Assembly (NCBI RefSeq): GCF_032918005.1
Contig: NZ_CP136628.1
Location: 558,001 to 622,000, forward strand
DNA: 64,000 nucleotides
From: Bradyrhizobium sp. NDS-1
Lineage (GTDB): Bacteria; Pseudomonadota; Alphaproteobacteria; Rhizobiales; Xanthobacteraceae
Direction of reading: 5' to 3'
Shown: piece after piece, positions 8,320-16,083 of the stretch
Layout: each line of letters begins with the position of its first letter
Numbering within the stretch: the first letter of the stretch is position 1
The notes under the pieces: generated by a model
The model's input: the letters and a program-made list of their open reading frames with translations, nothing else
Database searches by the model: none
What the model was told of the DNA's origin: nothing
Position numbers and translations under genes: made by a program

Positions 8320-8958
8320 CTATGAGTTGGCGTCAGGGGAGGGCGCGGCCAGCAATCCGACGCGCTCCGCTATAGAAACGGCCTGGGCAAATGATTGAAC
8401 CTGCAGCTTTTGCATAACCGCTTGCCGATGGGCCTTGATGGTTCGCTCGGACGTACCCAGCGCGTGGGCAATCTGCTTGTTCATTTTGCCGCGCACCATC
8501 AGGGAAAAAACTTCACTTTCCCTGGCCGTCAATGTCTCGATCAGGGATCTAAGCGACTTTTGCTGGTTTCGGCTCTCGCGCATACGCTCGGAGCGAACGA
8601 GCGCCCGCTCAATCGCCGGAAGCAACGTGTCCTTGGACACGGGTTTTGAGAGAAAGTCTTCGGCGCCGGCCTTGATAGCGCGTACGCTGGTCGGAATATC
8701 CCCATGCGCGGTCATGAAGATAATGGGCCAATCCGGGGACAATCTGGCAAGCTCTTCCTGCAACTGCAATCCGCCAAGAGAGGGCATCTGGACGTCGAGA
8801 AGGAGGCAGCCCGGCTTGGCATCCTTGATGTTTCGCAGAAAGACGGCCGCGGAATCGTAGTCGGCCACCTGATACCCCGAGATTTTCAGCACCCGAGAAA
8901 TCGCGCTACGGAATGAAAAGTCGTCGTCCACGACGTGAATCACGGGGCCGCTCGTCAT
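8320..8958 (-). CDS. FixJ/NarL-type response regulator with LuxR HTH
   Basis: 212 residues from ATG 8958 (MTSGPVIHVVDDD); the upstream ATG at 9030 would add 24 residues before the receiver domain. The receiver (1-120) has the acidic pair DDD, the phospho-acceptor Asp in CLLLDVQMPSLGG, the switch Thr in IIFMTAHGD and the Lys in DFLSKPV. The C-terminal LuxR/GerE HTH is LTARESEVFSLMVRGKMNKQIAHALGTSERTIKAHRQAVMQKL. No kinase adjoins; the nearest is the substrate-binding-type kinase at 13743. It lies in the leftward run downstream of the HlyD gene and is the leading candidate regulator of the TGCATAG boxes. Confidence 0.9.
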   Translation of the reverse strand: MTSGPVIHVVDDDFSFRSAISRVLKISGYQVADYDSAAVFLRNIKDAKPGCLLLDVQMPSLGGLQLQEELARLSPDWPIIFMTAHGDIPTSVRAIKAGAEDFLSKPVSKDTLLPAIERALVRSERMRESRNQQKSLRSLIETLTARESEVFSLMVRGKMNKQIAHALGTSERTIKAHRQAVMQKLQVQSFAQAVSIAERVGLLAAPSPDANS

Positions 8959-9155
8959 AAGTTTCGCTTTCGTCAGGGACCGCCGGAGAAATCCGAAAAA
9001 TCTTCGATGCAGCAGCCGGCAAACCGCCACTGCGGCGGCTGAACTTCAGGAGAATGGGAAAATGAGCATAGCTCCGCCCGGCGGTCAACTCAGCGTTGTG
9101 CACCGCGCCCGCTCGGGCACTTTGCCGCAGGTGGCGCTATCCTGAGGCCGTGCGG

Positions 9156-10265
9156 CTAGAGATAGGCGGTATACGCGCTGACCCAGACAAGGATCGAGGC
9201 GAGGAGACCGATCACGCCCGCTTTCTCAGAAAATGCCGTGGCCGTTCCTGACATTCCAAGCCGCAGCGAGTCTCGGTTCATGTCCTCGGGTACGGAAATG
9301 ATTGCCGGAAAGGCTGATGCACCCCCGAGCGCGTTCGTGCGCGCCAAGGTGCCGGAGGCGGCAATCTGGCCCTGGCCCACCCCTTTGGGAATCCCGATGA
9401 TCTTTGCGCGATAGATGCGCCCGGGGTCATTATCCAAGACGATATCGACATGAGTGCCAGGCTTGATCGTCTGGAACCCGTTCTGTGAAAACATGCCGAC
9501 AATTGTAATCTCATTCTCAACGATGAATGAGATTGCGGATTGGGACTGTTTGGCCCGATCACCGACTGTCAGAGCTACCGCGGTCACATAGCCATCCGCG
9601 GGTGCGCGAACGGTCGTCTGTGATAGCTCCCAAGTCGCGTTCTCTAATTGGGTTTGGATTTGCGCGACGGACGTATTGACGCCGCCGATCTCGGAGTCCA
9701 TTGCGAGCTTGGCACTCTGCTGCGTTGCCTTGGCGGCATCGAGTTGCGCGGTCACCGTTTCAAACTGGACCTGAGTGTCCTGCTCCTTGAACGCGGTGTT
9801 TGCACCCTCAGTCGAAAGCGTCTGGATGTCGGCGAGACGCTTCGTGTTGTAGGTCAACTGGGCCTTAAGGCCCGCAACGTTCGCAGTCGCCTGCTCATAG
9901 TTCGATTTTAAGATTTGCACCTGCTGCCGTGCTCCGGCAAGGGACGCTTGAAGCTGGTTCACCGTGTACTGAAACGGGGTCGGATCGACTTGAAACAGCA
10001 CGTCACCCGCCTTCACCGGCAGGTTCGGCTTGACCGGAATGGCGATGACCTGGCCAGTTACATTCGGGGTCACCTCGACAACCTTGCCCGCCACTGTAAC
10101 CTTTCCGGCCGGAGTAAGAAAATTGAAGAGCGCCATAAATGTCGCGAGGATGAACACGCCGACAAGAACTGCGACCGCTCCTGAGGCCCAGCCCCAGCGC
10201 AAGAGCTTGAACCTCGAGAATACCGCCCACAACGCTACAACATAGAGGCACAGGATAATGACCAC
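9156..10265 (-). CDS. HlyD/EmrA-type membrane fusion protein
   Basis: About 369 residues from GTG 10265, chosen because GGGAGG lies 6 nt upstream; a frame open to ATG 10406 would run through the TGCATAG box and lacks a ribosome site. Two N-terminal spans (VVIILCLYVVALWAVF; WASGAVAVLVGVFILATFMALFNFL) precede a lipoyl-like hairpin (VVEVTPNVTGQVIAIPVKPNLPVKAGDVLFQVDPTPF), a long coiled-coil (residues about 95-195) and the barrel (TVRAPADGYVTAVALTVGDRA). A third span closes the protein (VIGLLASILVWVSAYTAYL). This topology resembles the YibH/AaeA-like adaptors. No inner-membrane pump gene is adjacent, so the partner is unknown. Confidence 0.85.
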   Translation of the reverse strand: MVIILCLYVVALWAVFSRFKLLRWGWASGAVAVLVGVFILATFMALFNFLTPAGKVTVAGKVVEVTPNVTGQVIAIPVKPNLPVKAGDVLFQVDPTPFQYTVNQLQASLAGARQQVQILKSNYEQATANVAGLKAQLTYNTKRLADIQTLSTEGANTAFKEQDTQVQFETVTAQLDAAKATQQSAKLAMDSEIGGVNTSVAQIQTQLENATWELSQTTVRAPADGYVTAVALTVGDRAKQSQSAISFIVENEITIVGMFSQNGFQTIKPGTHVDIVLDNDPGRIYRAKIIGIPKGVGQGQIAASGTLARTNALGGASAFPAIISVPEDMNRDSLRLGMSGTATAFSEKAGVIGLLASILVWVSAYTAYL

Positions 10266-10327
10266 GGTGAGCCTCCCGTCGTTGATTGATGCCAAAGATC
10301 TATTCTGCACAACCTTCAATGACCGAA

Positions 10328-10340
10328 CTATGCAAAAACG
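10328..10340 (-). promoter_or_regulatory. CGTTTTTGCATAG box, toward the HlyD gene
   Basis: CTATGCAAAAACG on the top strand, a perfect 13-nt copy. In reverse orientation it ends 63 nt before GTG 10265. Together with 10396-10408 it forms a perfect 13-bp inverted repeat with a 55-nt centre. Confidence 0.6.
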
Positions 10341-10395
10341 ACGCGGCCTTCTTCTCTCTTCTTGCTGAGCACTCCACGACATTTTCAAAACTTGC

Positions 10396-10408
10396 CGTTT
10401 TTGCATAG
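10396..10408 (+). promoter_or_regulatory. CGTTTTTGCATAG box, toward the 10505 gene
   Basis: A perfect copy of the cluster box, the mirror image of 10328-10340, ending 96 nt upstream of ATG 10505. Each box of the pair points to its own divergent gene, the pattern expected of an activator or promoter element. Confidence 0.6.
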
Positions 10409-10504
10409 CGGATGCTTGTTAGGCCTTCCATAGTTGGCAACGAACGTGATGCGCCGAGCGACGACATCGCGATACGTCACCGAAATCCGACAGGAGAGAT
10501 GGAC

Positions 10505-11182
10505 ATGATCCACGCGAGACCGAGACTAATCGCAGGAGTGTTGGCTGCAGCGGTAGCAATAGGGGGCGCGGACGTAAGCTTCGCTCAGAATGCCCCAGCG
10601 TCGTCTGCCATGAAGACCATCGGCACTCCTTCCGCTCCGGCAAAACCCGAAATCGTCCCGTCATTGTTCGTACTAAATTCGCGCGGGGCAACTCTGCAGG
10701 GGGACACCTTGATCCTAACAGGCATAACCCCTAGCTCCATCATCTTTGCCGATCGCCCGGTGCGATCCGCAGGTCACCAGCCGACGGCGGACGTTATTGC
10801 GGAATGGGGATCGGGCGACGACAGCTTTACCAAGAATCCTCCCAACGCGACTTTGTCTGTGTTCGGCAAGGATGGCGCGGTGAAGGACGCGGTCCTGATA
10901 TTGAAGAACCCGAAGCTCGATGGCGACAAGCTGACGTTTACGGTTCAGACCCTTGAAGGGGATATTGCCGGCGCGGATGGCGGGGCGGCCCTGTTCATTG
11001 ACATCATAGGCCGGCCGTTCACGCCGATGTCGTTTGCCGGTGTCGCGCGACGTTCGGCATTCCGGGGCGCGATGTATGCCGGCGCAGCTGGTGCCGCCGC
11101 GTATGGTGCGGCTGCTTATTACCATCCATATGCCTACGCCCGTCCGGTCTGTGGCTACTACCCGTATCCGCCCTGCTACTGA
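10505..11182 (+). CDS. Exported hypothetical protein with Tyr/Pro/Ala-rich tail
   Basis: About 225 residues. ATG 10505 is preferred over 10499 because GGAG is 8 nt upstream of it. A Sec signal (MIHARPRLIAGVLAAAVAIGGADVSFAQ) precedes a compact domain with FVLNSRGATLQGDTLILTGI, SIIFADRPVR, FTKNPPNATLSVF and LTFTVQTLEGDI; I recognise the combination 'IIFADRP ... H.PT ... PPNATLS' from uncharacterised proteobacterial secreted proteins. The C-terminus (GAMYAGAAGAAAYGAAAYYHPYAYARP...) is low complexity. It is transcribed divergently from the HlyD gene under a TGCATAG box and probably heads an operon with DUF1254 copy 3 (gap about 118 nt). It is probably periplasmic; no function known. Confidence 0.8.
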   Translation: MIHARPRLIAGVLAAAVAIGGADVSFAQNAPASSAMKTIGTPSAPAKPEIVPSLFVLNSRGATLQGDTLILTGITPSSIIFADRPVRSAGHQPTADVIAEWGSGDDSFTKNPPNATLSVFGKDGAVKDAVLILKNPKLDGDKLTFTVQTLEGDIAGADGGAALFIDIIGRPFTPMSFAGVARRSAFRGAMYAGAAGAAAYGAAAYYHPYAYARPVCGYYPYPPCY

Positions 11183-11300
11183 GATCACGCCGGGAGGCGC
11201 TCTCTCCCGTTGGCTCGAAGTTTCGCCGGGCTTCGTCCGGCTTTTTGATCTTGAAGAAGATGCCACCCCACCAACGATCCGATCGAACGGAGACTCTGCA

Positions 11301-12731
11301 ATGGGCCTTACGCGACGCAATCTCACATTAGGCGGCATCAGCCTGCTGATGGGCGCCTCCGCAAGCACCATCAGCCGAGCCGAACTCGGTTCTTTCCTCG
11401 GCATCGGAGAGGGCGTTGAGGATTTTCTGCTTGCCACCGATGCCTACATCTTCGGCTATCCGCTTGTGACCATGGAGATGACGCGCAGAGTCATCACCAA
11501 TGTGGCGTCTCCGGTCGGAACACGCGGGCCGATGGGTCAGATAATCAAGCTGCGGCAATATCCGGACGCATCCTTTCGAGACGTGACCGCGCCGAACGCC
11601 GACACGCTTTACACGACATCGTTCTTCGATGTCAGCAAAGAGCCGTGGGTGCTCAGCATTCCCGACATGAAGGGTCGCTATGCGCTATTCCCGATGCTAG
11701 ACGGCTGGACCACCGTCTTCGAAGTCCCGGGCAAGCGCACAACTGGCACTGGTGCACAGATCTATGCGATCACTGGCCCTGGCTGGAAGGGCACGCTGCC
11801 GGAGGGAGTTAAGCAGTACAAGTCGCCCACCGCAATCGTTTGGCTACTTGGGCGCATTTACTGCACCGGCACAGCGGAGGACTACGCCGAAGTGCACAAG
11901 TTGCAGGATGAATTCAAGCTGGTGCCGCTGAGCTCATACGGCAAGCCTTACACCCCACCTCCAGGAACTGTCGACTCATCGATCGACATGAAGACGGCGG
12001 TGCGCGAGCAAGTCAACCGGATGGATGCGGTCGAGTACTTCACGCTTCTTTGCAAGCTGATGAAGGATAATCCTCCATCGGCGGCAGATGCACCGCAGTT
12101 GGCAAAATTTGGCAAGCTCGGCATTGTCCCCGGACGAGATTTCGACTCGAGCAAGCTCAAGGCGGATTTCGTCAAGCGCATCCCCGAGGTTGCCTTTGAT
12201 CGAATCATGCTGCAGTTCAAGGTAAATAAGGATGTGACCGACGAGAACGGTTGGGCCTTTACGACCAAGACCGGCATCTACGGCACTGACTATCTGATGC
12301 GCGCGCTCGTCACCGCAATAGGGCTGGGGGCCAATCGGCCGCAAGATGCAGTCTATCCGACGTCACAGAAGGACGGGGAAGGCCGCAAATATAACGGCGC
12401 CAACAAGTACGTGATGCGTTATCCCAAGGGACAACTGCCTCCGGCTGAGGGATTCTGGTCCCTCACGATGTATGACTCCAGCTATTTCTTCGTCGACAAT
12501 CCGCTGAACCGATATTCAATCAGCGCGCGAGAGAAATTGAAGTCGAACCCGGACGGCTCCACTGATCTCTACATCCAGAAAGAGTCGCCCGGCAAAGACA
12601 AGGAATCGAACTGGTTGCCGGCACCTCCCGGAGATTTCATTTTGATGATGCGCCTGTATTGGCCCCGCGAGAACAGTCCATCAATCCTCAAAGGATCTTG
12701 GAAGGTACCGCCCGTGAAAAAGGTATCTTGA
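11301..12731 (+). CDS. DUF1254/DUF1214 domain Tat-exported protein (copy 3)
   Basis: 476 residues from ATG 11301, with GGAG 8 nt upstream; a frame open from 11034 overlaps the preceding gene and is not used. The N-terminus LTRRNLTLGGISLLMGASAS is a good twin-arginine signal, implying export of a folded, perhaps cofactor-bearing, protein. DUF1254: DAYIFGYPLVTMEMTRR and TAPNADTLYTTSFFDVSKEPW. DUF1214: LPPAEGFWSLTMYDSSYFFVDNPLNRYS and SNWLPAPPGDFILMMRLYWPRE. It aligns by eye with copy 2 through the second half. It lies downstream of the exported hypothetical protein and upstream of the HdeA-like gene. Three paralogues in 11 kb point to an expanded local function, not identified. Confidence 0.9.
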   Translation: MGLTRRNLTLGGISLLMGASASTISRAELGSFLGIGEGVEDFLLATDAYIFGYPLVTMEMTRRVITNVASPVGTRGPMGQIIKLRQYPDASFRDVTAPNADTLYTTSFFDVSKEPWVLSIPDMKGRYALFPMLDGWTTVFEVPGKRTTGTGAQIYAITGPGWKGTLPEGVKQYKSPTAIVWLLGRIYCTGTAEDYAEVHKLQDEFKLVPLSSYGKPYTPPPGTVDSSIDMKTAVREQVNRMDAVEYFTLLCKLMKDNPPSAADAPQLAKFGKLGIVPGRDFDSSKLKADFVKRIPEVAFDRIMLQFKVNKDVTDENGWAFTTKTGIYGTDYLMRALVTAIGLGANRPQDAVYPTSQKDGEGRKYNGANKYVMRYPKGQLPPAEGFWSLTMYDSSYFFVDNPLNRYSISAREKLKSNPDGSTDLYIQKESPGKDKESNWLPAPPGDFILMMRLYWPRENSPSILKGSWKVPPVKKVS

Positions 12732-12816
12732 TCAAGTGTCGCGCGATGTATCGAGCGCTGGCGTAGCAGATGTTGGCCGCGCCAGCGGTCGTTCAGGGGC
12801 AGTCGGGAGAGCTGAA

Positions 12817-13173
12817 ATGCTTAGACTACTCGCTATGACGGTAGTGCTCTGCGGAGCAGGGATCTTGCCTGCTCGCTCACAGGTCGATCTCAGTACCTAT
12901 GCCGACGGTAACGGATTCTTGGATGTTCAGAAACTGACGTGCGCTCAACTCGCGGGGACTTGGCAGGGCGATGCCGACCGGTTGGCAGCCTGGTATAGCG
13001 GCTGGTACAACGGACTTGCCCACAAGCACTATATGGATATCGTCAAAGCCAAAGAGGCCGAGCACGAACTAATTGTCTATTGCAAGGCGAACCGCGAACG
13101 ACTGATCATCGAGGCGATCGCGGTCGTGTTCAAGGACATGCGAACGAAGCTGGGAATCGACTTGAAGCCCTGA
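12817..13173 (+). CDS. HdeA/HdeB-family periplasmic protein
   Basis: 118 residues from ATG 12817 (GGGAGAG upstream); the longer frame from 12736 has no leader features. Signal peptide MLRLLAMTVVLCGAGILPARS, then the family core VDLSTYADGNGFLDVQKLTCAQLAGT...WYSGWYNGL...VYCKANRERLIIEAIAVVFKDM. Two cysteines (LTCAQL and VYCKAN) would give the single disulfide typical of HdeA acid-stress chaperones, which bind unfolded periplasmic proteins at low pH. Many rhizobial homologues are known only by similarity, so chaperone activity is inferred. It is 85 nt after DUF1254 copy 3 and could be cotranscribed; its presence suggests an envelope-stress aspect for the cluster. Confidence 0.85.
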   Translation: MLRLLAMTVVLCGAGILPARSQVDLSTYADGNGFLDVQKLTCAQLAGTWQGDADRLAAWYSGWYNGLAHKHYMDIVKAKEAEHELIVYCKANRERLIIEAIAVVFKDMRTKLGIDLKP

Positions 13174-13251
13174 GATCTGGCGGTTTGCCAGTGCAATTAG
13201 TCTGGGAGATCTTGTCATAGGGAATACTGTAAACGGCAATGATGTGTCGCC

Positions 13252-13626
13252 ATGCGCACTATAGCGGTAGTCGATGATAACCCGAGCATGCTGCAAGGTT
13301 TAAACCGCCTTTTGTCAGCCTATGGATTCCGAGTTCTGACGTTTGCATCGGCGGAGTCGTTTTTAGAGGCCGATGCCGGGTGCGCAGCTGATTGTTTGCT
13401 CCTGGACGTTCACCTCGCTGGTATCTCAGGCATCGAACTACAGCGGCGATTGATCTCGTCAGGCAGAGAATTGCCGGTCATTATCATGACTGCGATCGAT
13501 AGTGAGGCCATTAGGCAAGAAGCCTTTGACGCGGGCTGTATTGCGTTTCTAAAGAAGCCGTTTCTATCGAAGCTGCTCATCGATGCCCTGGACAAGATTC
13601 CGCATGAAGGCAGCCCAGTTTCTTAA
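13252..13626 (+). CDS. Single-domain response regulator (FixJ-type receiver)
   Basis: 124 residues comprising only a receiver domain: acidic pair AVVDDN, phospho-acceptor Asp in CLLLDVHLAGISG, switch Thr in VIIMTAID, and Lys in AFLKKPF. The LuxR-type output domain usual for FixJ relatives is absent and no in-frame continuation follows the stop, so it probably works by protein interaction or as a phosphate sink. It lies 116 nt upstream of the sensor kinase at 13743 in the same direction, which makes that kinase the likely phosphodonor. Confidence 0.9.
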   Translation: MRTIAVVDDNPSMLQGLNRLLSAYGFRVLTFASAESFLEADAGCAADCLLLDVHLAGISGIELQRRLISSGRELPVIIMTAIDSEAIRQEAFDAGCIAFLKKPFLSKLLIDALDKIPHEGSPVS

Positions 13627-13742
13627 ATATTGCGACGAATCGTCGTGGCATTGATTTCATGAATGCTTGCCCAGGAGCTCGCTGAATCGCTTAGGATTGG
13701 GATTCTGGGTCACAGTTTATCGCGCATCGGCTGCCCTTTCAG

Positions 13743-15566
13743 ATGAAAACCCGAATATATATCAGTTCACTCGTTCTGCTCCTGGCGATGTCCGGCACCG
13801 CTTTCTCCCAGCCAAAGCGGGTGCTGATCGTTCATTCCGTTGGTCGTGATTTTTCGCCATGGGACGATTACGGTAGAAAGATACGGGAAGAGCTGAGGAT
13901 CCAATCGAAAGATCCGATCGACATCTTTGAGGTGTCGCTGTCGACAGCCCGGTTTCCCGACGGAAATGAAGACGCATTTGTCAGCTACGTGAACGCGGTG
14001 TTTTCGGCGCGCAAGCTCGACCTGATCATGACGATTGGCGGTCCCGCGGCACGATTTTTTCAGCAGAACCGGAAGCGAATTTTTCCTTCGATCCCAACCT
14101 TGTACGCTGCCCTTGCGCAGCAGATGTCTGCTAATGCACCAGCAACCGATGCAATGGTTTCGGTAGACGTCGACGTGCTAAGTACTCTCCACCAGATCTT
14201 GAATTTGGTTCCAGAGACGACCAAGGTTTTCGTCGTGATGGGAAATTCTCCAATCGAAAAGCTTTGGTTGCAGGAAATGCGCAAGCTGTTCGAGCCGTTG
14301 GCAAGCCGGGTCGAAATCACTTATTCTAATGAACTCTCGCTGGAGCAGATTCTTCAGCAGGTCGCTATCCTTCCACCCCGAACCTTCATCGTCTACGGGC
14401 AGATGTTGGTGGATGCAGCTGGCGTCGTACACGAAGGAAAGGCGGCCATAGGCCGCATTCACGCGGTTGCTAACGCGCCTATGTTTTCGGAGCAAGACGC
14501 CTTCTTCGGCCTAGGGGTTGTCGGCGGCCGGATGACGAATACATCCGACGTCAGTCGGCAGACCGCCGCAGTTGCCGTCCGCATTCTGAACGGCGAGTCG
14601 CCGGGCAGCATCAAAATGCCTCCAATTCCTGCTGCACATCCCAGGTTCGACTCGAGAGAACTGAAGCGCTGGAATATTAGCGAAGGCCAATTACCGCCAG
14701 GCAGTGAATTGTTCTTTCACGTGCCCAGCCTTTGGGAGCAATATCGACCGCAACTGACCGGTATTTTGGCGGCCATCTTGCTGCAAGCCGGCATCATTGC
14801 ATTGCTGCTCGTCGAGCGACGGCGACGCATTGTCGCCCAGGCGGAGGCAACTAGTCGCCGGCATGAGGTCGTCCGCCTGAACAGGGTAACGACCGCAAGC
14901 GTTCTCTCGTCCGCGATTGCTCATGAACTTTATCAGCCGCTCGGTGCTATCTTGAGCAATGCCGAGGCCGCGCAGATGTTGATCAAGGCTCATCCACTAG
15001 ATGTCGCTCAACTTGGAGAAATCCTTTCCGACATCGTCCGTGATGAGCAACGTGCGAGCGAAATTATCAACGGATTGCGGAACTTGCTCAACAACAGAAC
15101 GGGAGCTGATCTGCAGCCTCTTAACTTGAACGCCACGGTTCGCGACGTCGTCAGGATCGTATCTCCTGAAGTCACAAGGCGAGGAGTAGTTTTACGCACC
15201 ATTCTGGCAACGGAGCAATTATGGGTGCGCTGCGATCCGATTCATCTGCAGCAGGTCATCATCAACTTGGTGATGAACGGCATCGACGCGATGGAAGATG
15301 TTGCCAATCCGCATGAACTGACAATCCGAACTAATCTGACTGATACTGGCAAGGTGGAGGCGAGGATATCCGATTCTGGCCCGGGGATCTCCAATGAGCA
15401 GCTAACCGAAATCTTCGATGCATTTGTAACGACGAAGCCACAGGGGACTGGGCTGGGGCTTCCAATTGCCAGAACAATCGTTGAAAGCTACGGGGGCGAG
15501 CTCTGGGCTGAGAGCCGAATGCGCGGCGCCGTCTTCTCCTTTACGCTACCTCTAGCTAGAGCTTAG
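13743..15566 (+). CDS. Sensor histidine kinase with ABC-substrate-binding-like periplasmic domain
   Basis: 607 residues. Signal peptide (MKTRIYISSLVLLLAMSGTAFS), then a periplasmic domain (about 25-330) of the ABC_sub_bind type: RVLIVHSVGRDFSPWDDYGRKIREEL, LIMTIGGPAARFF, KVFVVMGNSPIEKLW, ARFPDGN. One membrane span (YRPQLTGILAAILLQAGIIALLL, about 335-357) leads to a HisKA dimer with phospho-acceptor His394 in SAIAHELYQPLGAIL and a HATPase domain (IINLVMNGIDAM, DSGPGISNEQ, GTGLGLPIARTIV). It should sense a periplasmic ligand and phosphorylate the receiver at 13252 and possibly the FixJ-type regulator at 8320. It closes the DUF1254 cluster on the right. The ligand is unknown. Confidence 0.9.
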   Translation: MKTRIYISSLVLLLAMSGTAFSQPKRVLIVHSVGRDFSPWDDYGRKIREELRIQSKDPIDIFEVSLSTARFPDGNEDAFVSYVNAVFSARKLDLIMTIGGPAARFFQQNRKRIFPSIPTLYAALAQQMSANAPATDAMVSVDVDVLSTLHQILNLVPETTKVFVVMGNSPIEKLWLQEMRKLFEPLASRVEITYSNELSLEQILQQVAILPPRTFIVYGQMLVDAAGVVHEGKAAIGRIHAVANAPMFSEQDAFFGLGVVGGRMTNTSDVSRQTAAVAVRILNGESPGSIKMPPIPAAHPRFDSRELKRWNISEGQLPPGSELFFHVPSLWEQYRPQLTGILAAILLQAGIIALLLVERRRRIVAQAEATSRRHEVVRLNRVTTASVLSSAIAHELYQPLGAILSNAEAAQMLIKAHPLDVAQLGEILSDIVRDEQRASEIINGLRNLLNNRTGADLQPLNLNATVRDVVRIVSPEVTRRGVVLRTILATEQLWVRCDPIHLQQVIINLVMNGIDAMEDVANPHELTIRTNLTDTGKVEARISDSGPGISNEQLTEIFDAFVTTKPQGTGLGLPIARTIVESYGGELWAESRMRGAVFSFTLPLARA

Positions 15567-15722
15567 GTAGTGAGAGCGATCACGCCCATAGCGCCGAGAG
15601 ACCTGCCGGGATAATCGGGGGGCTCGAATTCGTCGGCTGGAACGCCAACTCATCACCGAGCCGGCTCATCCGTTGCTGACTTTAGGCGCTGCTGGACGGT
15701 CCGACCTCGAGTTCGTCTATGA

Positions 15723-15950
15723 TTATCCCGGAGAGATACCCGTGTCGGACCCGACCACTTCGAAATAGCCATTCCGATCGAATTGTGCGCGCTGCTGCGC
15801 AGTGAGCCAGCCGCGGAGCAGGCGCACGCCCTTTTTCCGCCGCTCCTCCAGACAGCTTCGGTAGAAGGTCCGGCACGCCCGACGCCGGAAGATCCTGAGG
15901 TAATGAGAACCAGTCACGACAATCGCTCGTTCATTTTCGAAAGGCGGCAT
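15723..15950 (-). pseudogene. C-terminally truncated conserved small gene
   Basis: 75-codon frame. The middle and end (RRRACRTFYRSCLEERRKKGVRLLRGWLTAQQRAQFDRNGYFEVVGSDTG) match a Bradyrhizobium protein family I recall, in which '...QRAQFD..GYFEV.GSDTG' continues with a KRYRI-like conserved half. Here the frame instead ends ISPG-stop and no other frame shows the missing part, so this looks like a remnant that lost its 3' end. The flanks 15567-15722 and 15951-16083 hold nothing I recognise. The assignment depends on memory of the family. Confidence 0.5.
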
Positions 15951-16083
15951 TGAATATGAAATTGCAATAGAAGATGCCGAGAAGTCAGCGCGTGTTCCTA
16001 ATGCTCAATACACGGCAATAGCCGCGCTAAGAGCCCTGCCTCGATCAATTTCTCCGAACGATGCCCACTCAAGAGCGCTCGGT

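Noticed and set aside
8404..8417. CTTTTGCATAACC resembling the TGCATAG box.
   Set aside because: It lies inside the coding region of the FixJ-type regulator and has A instead of G at the last box position.
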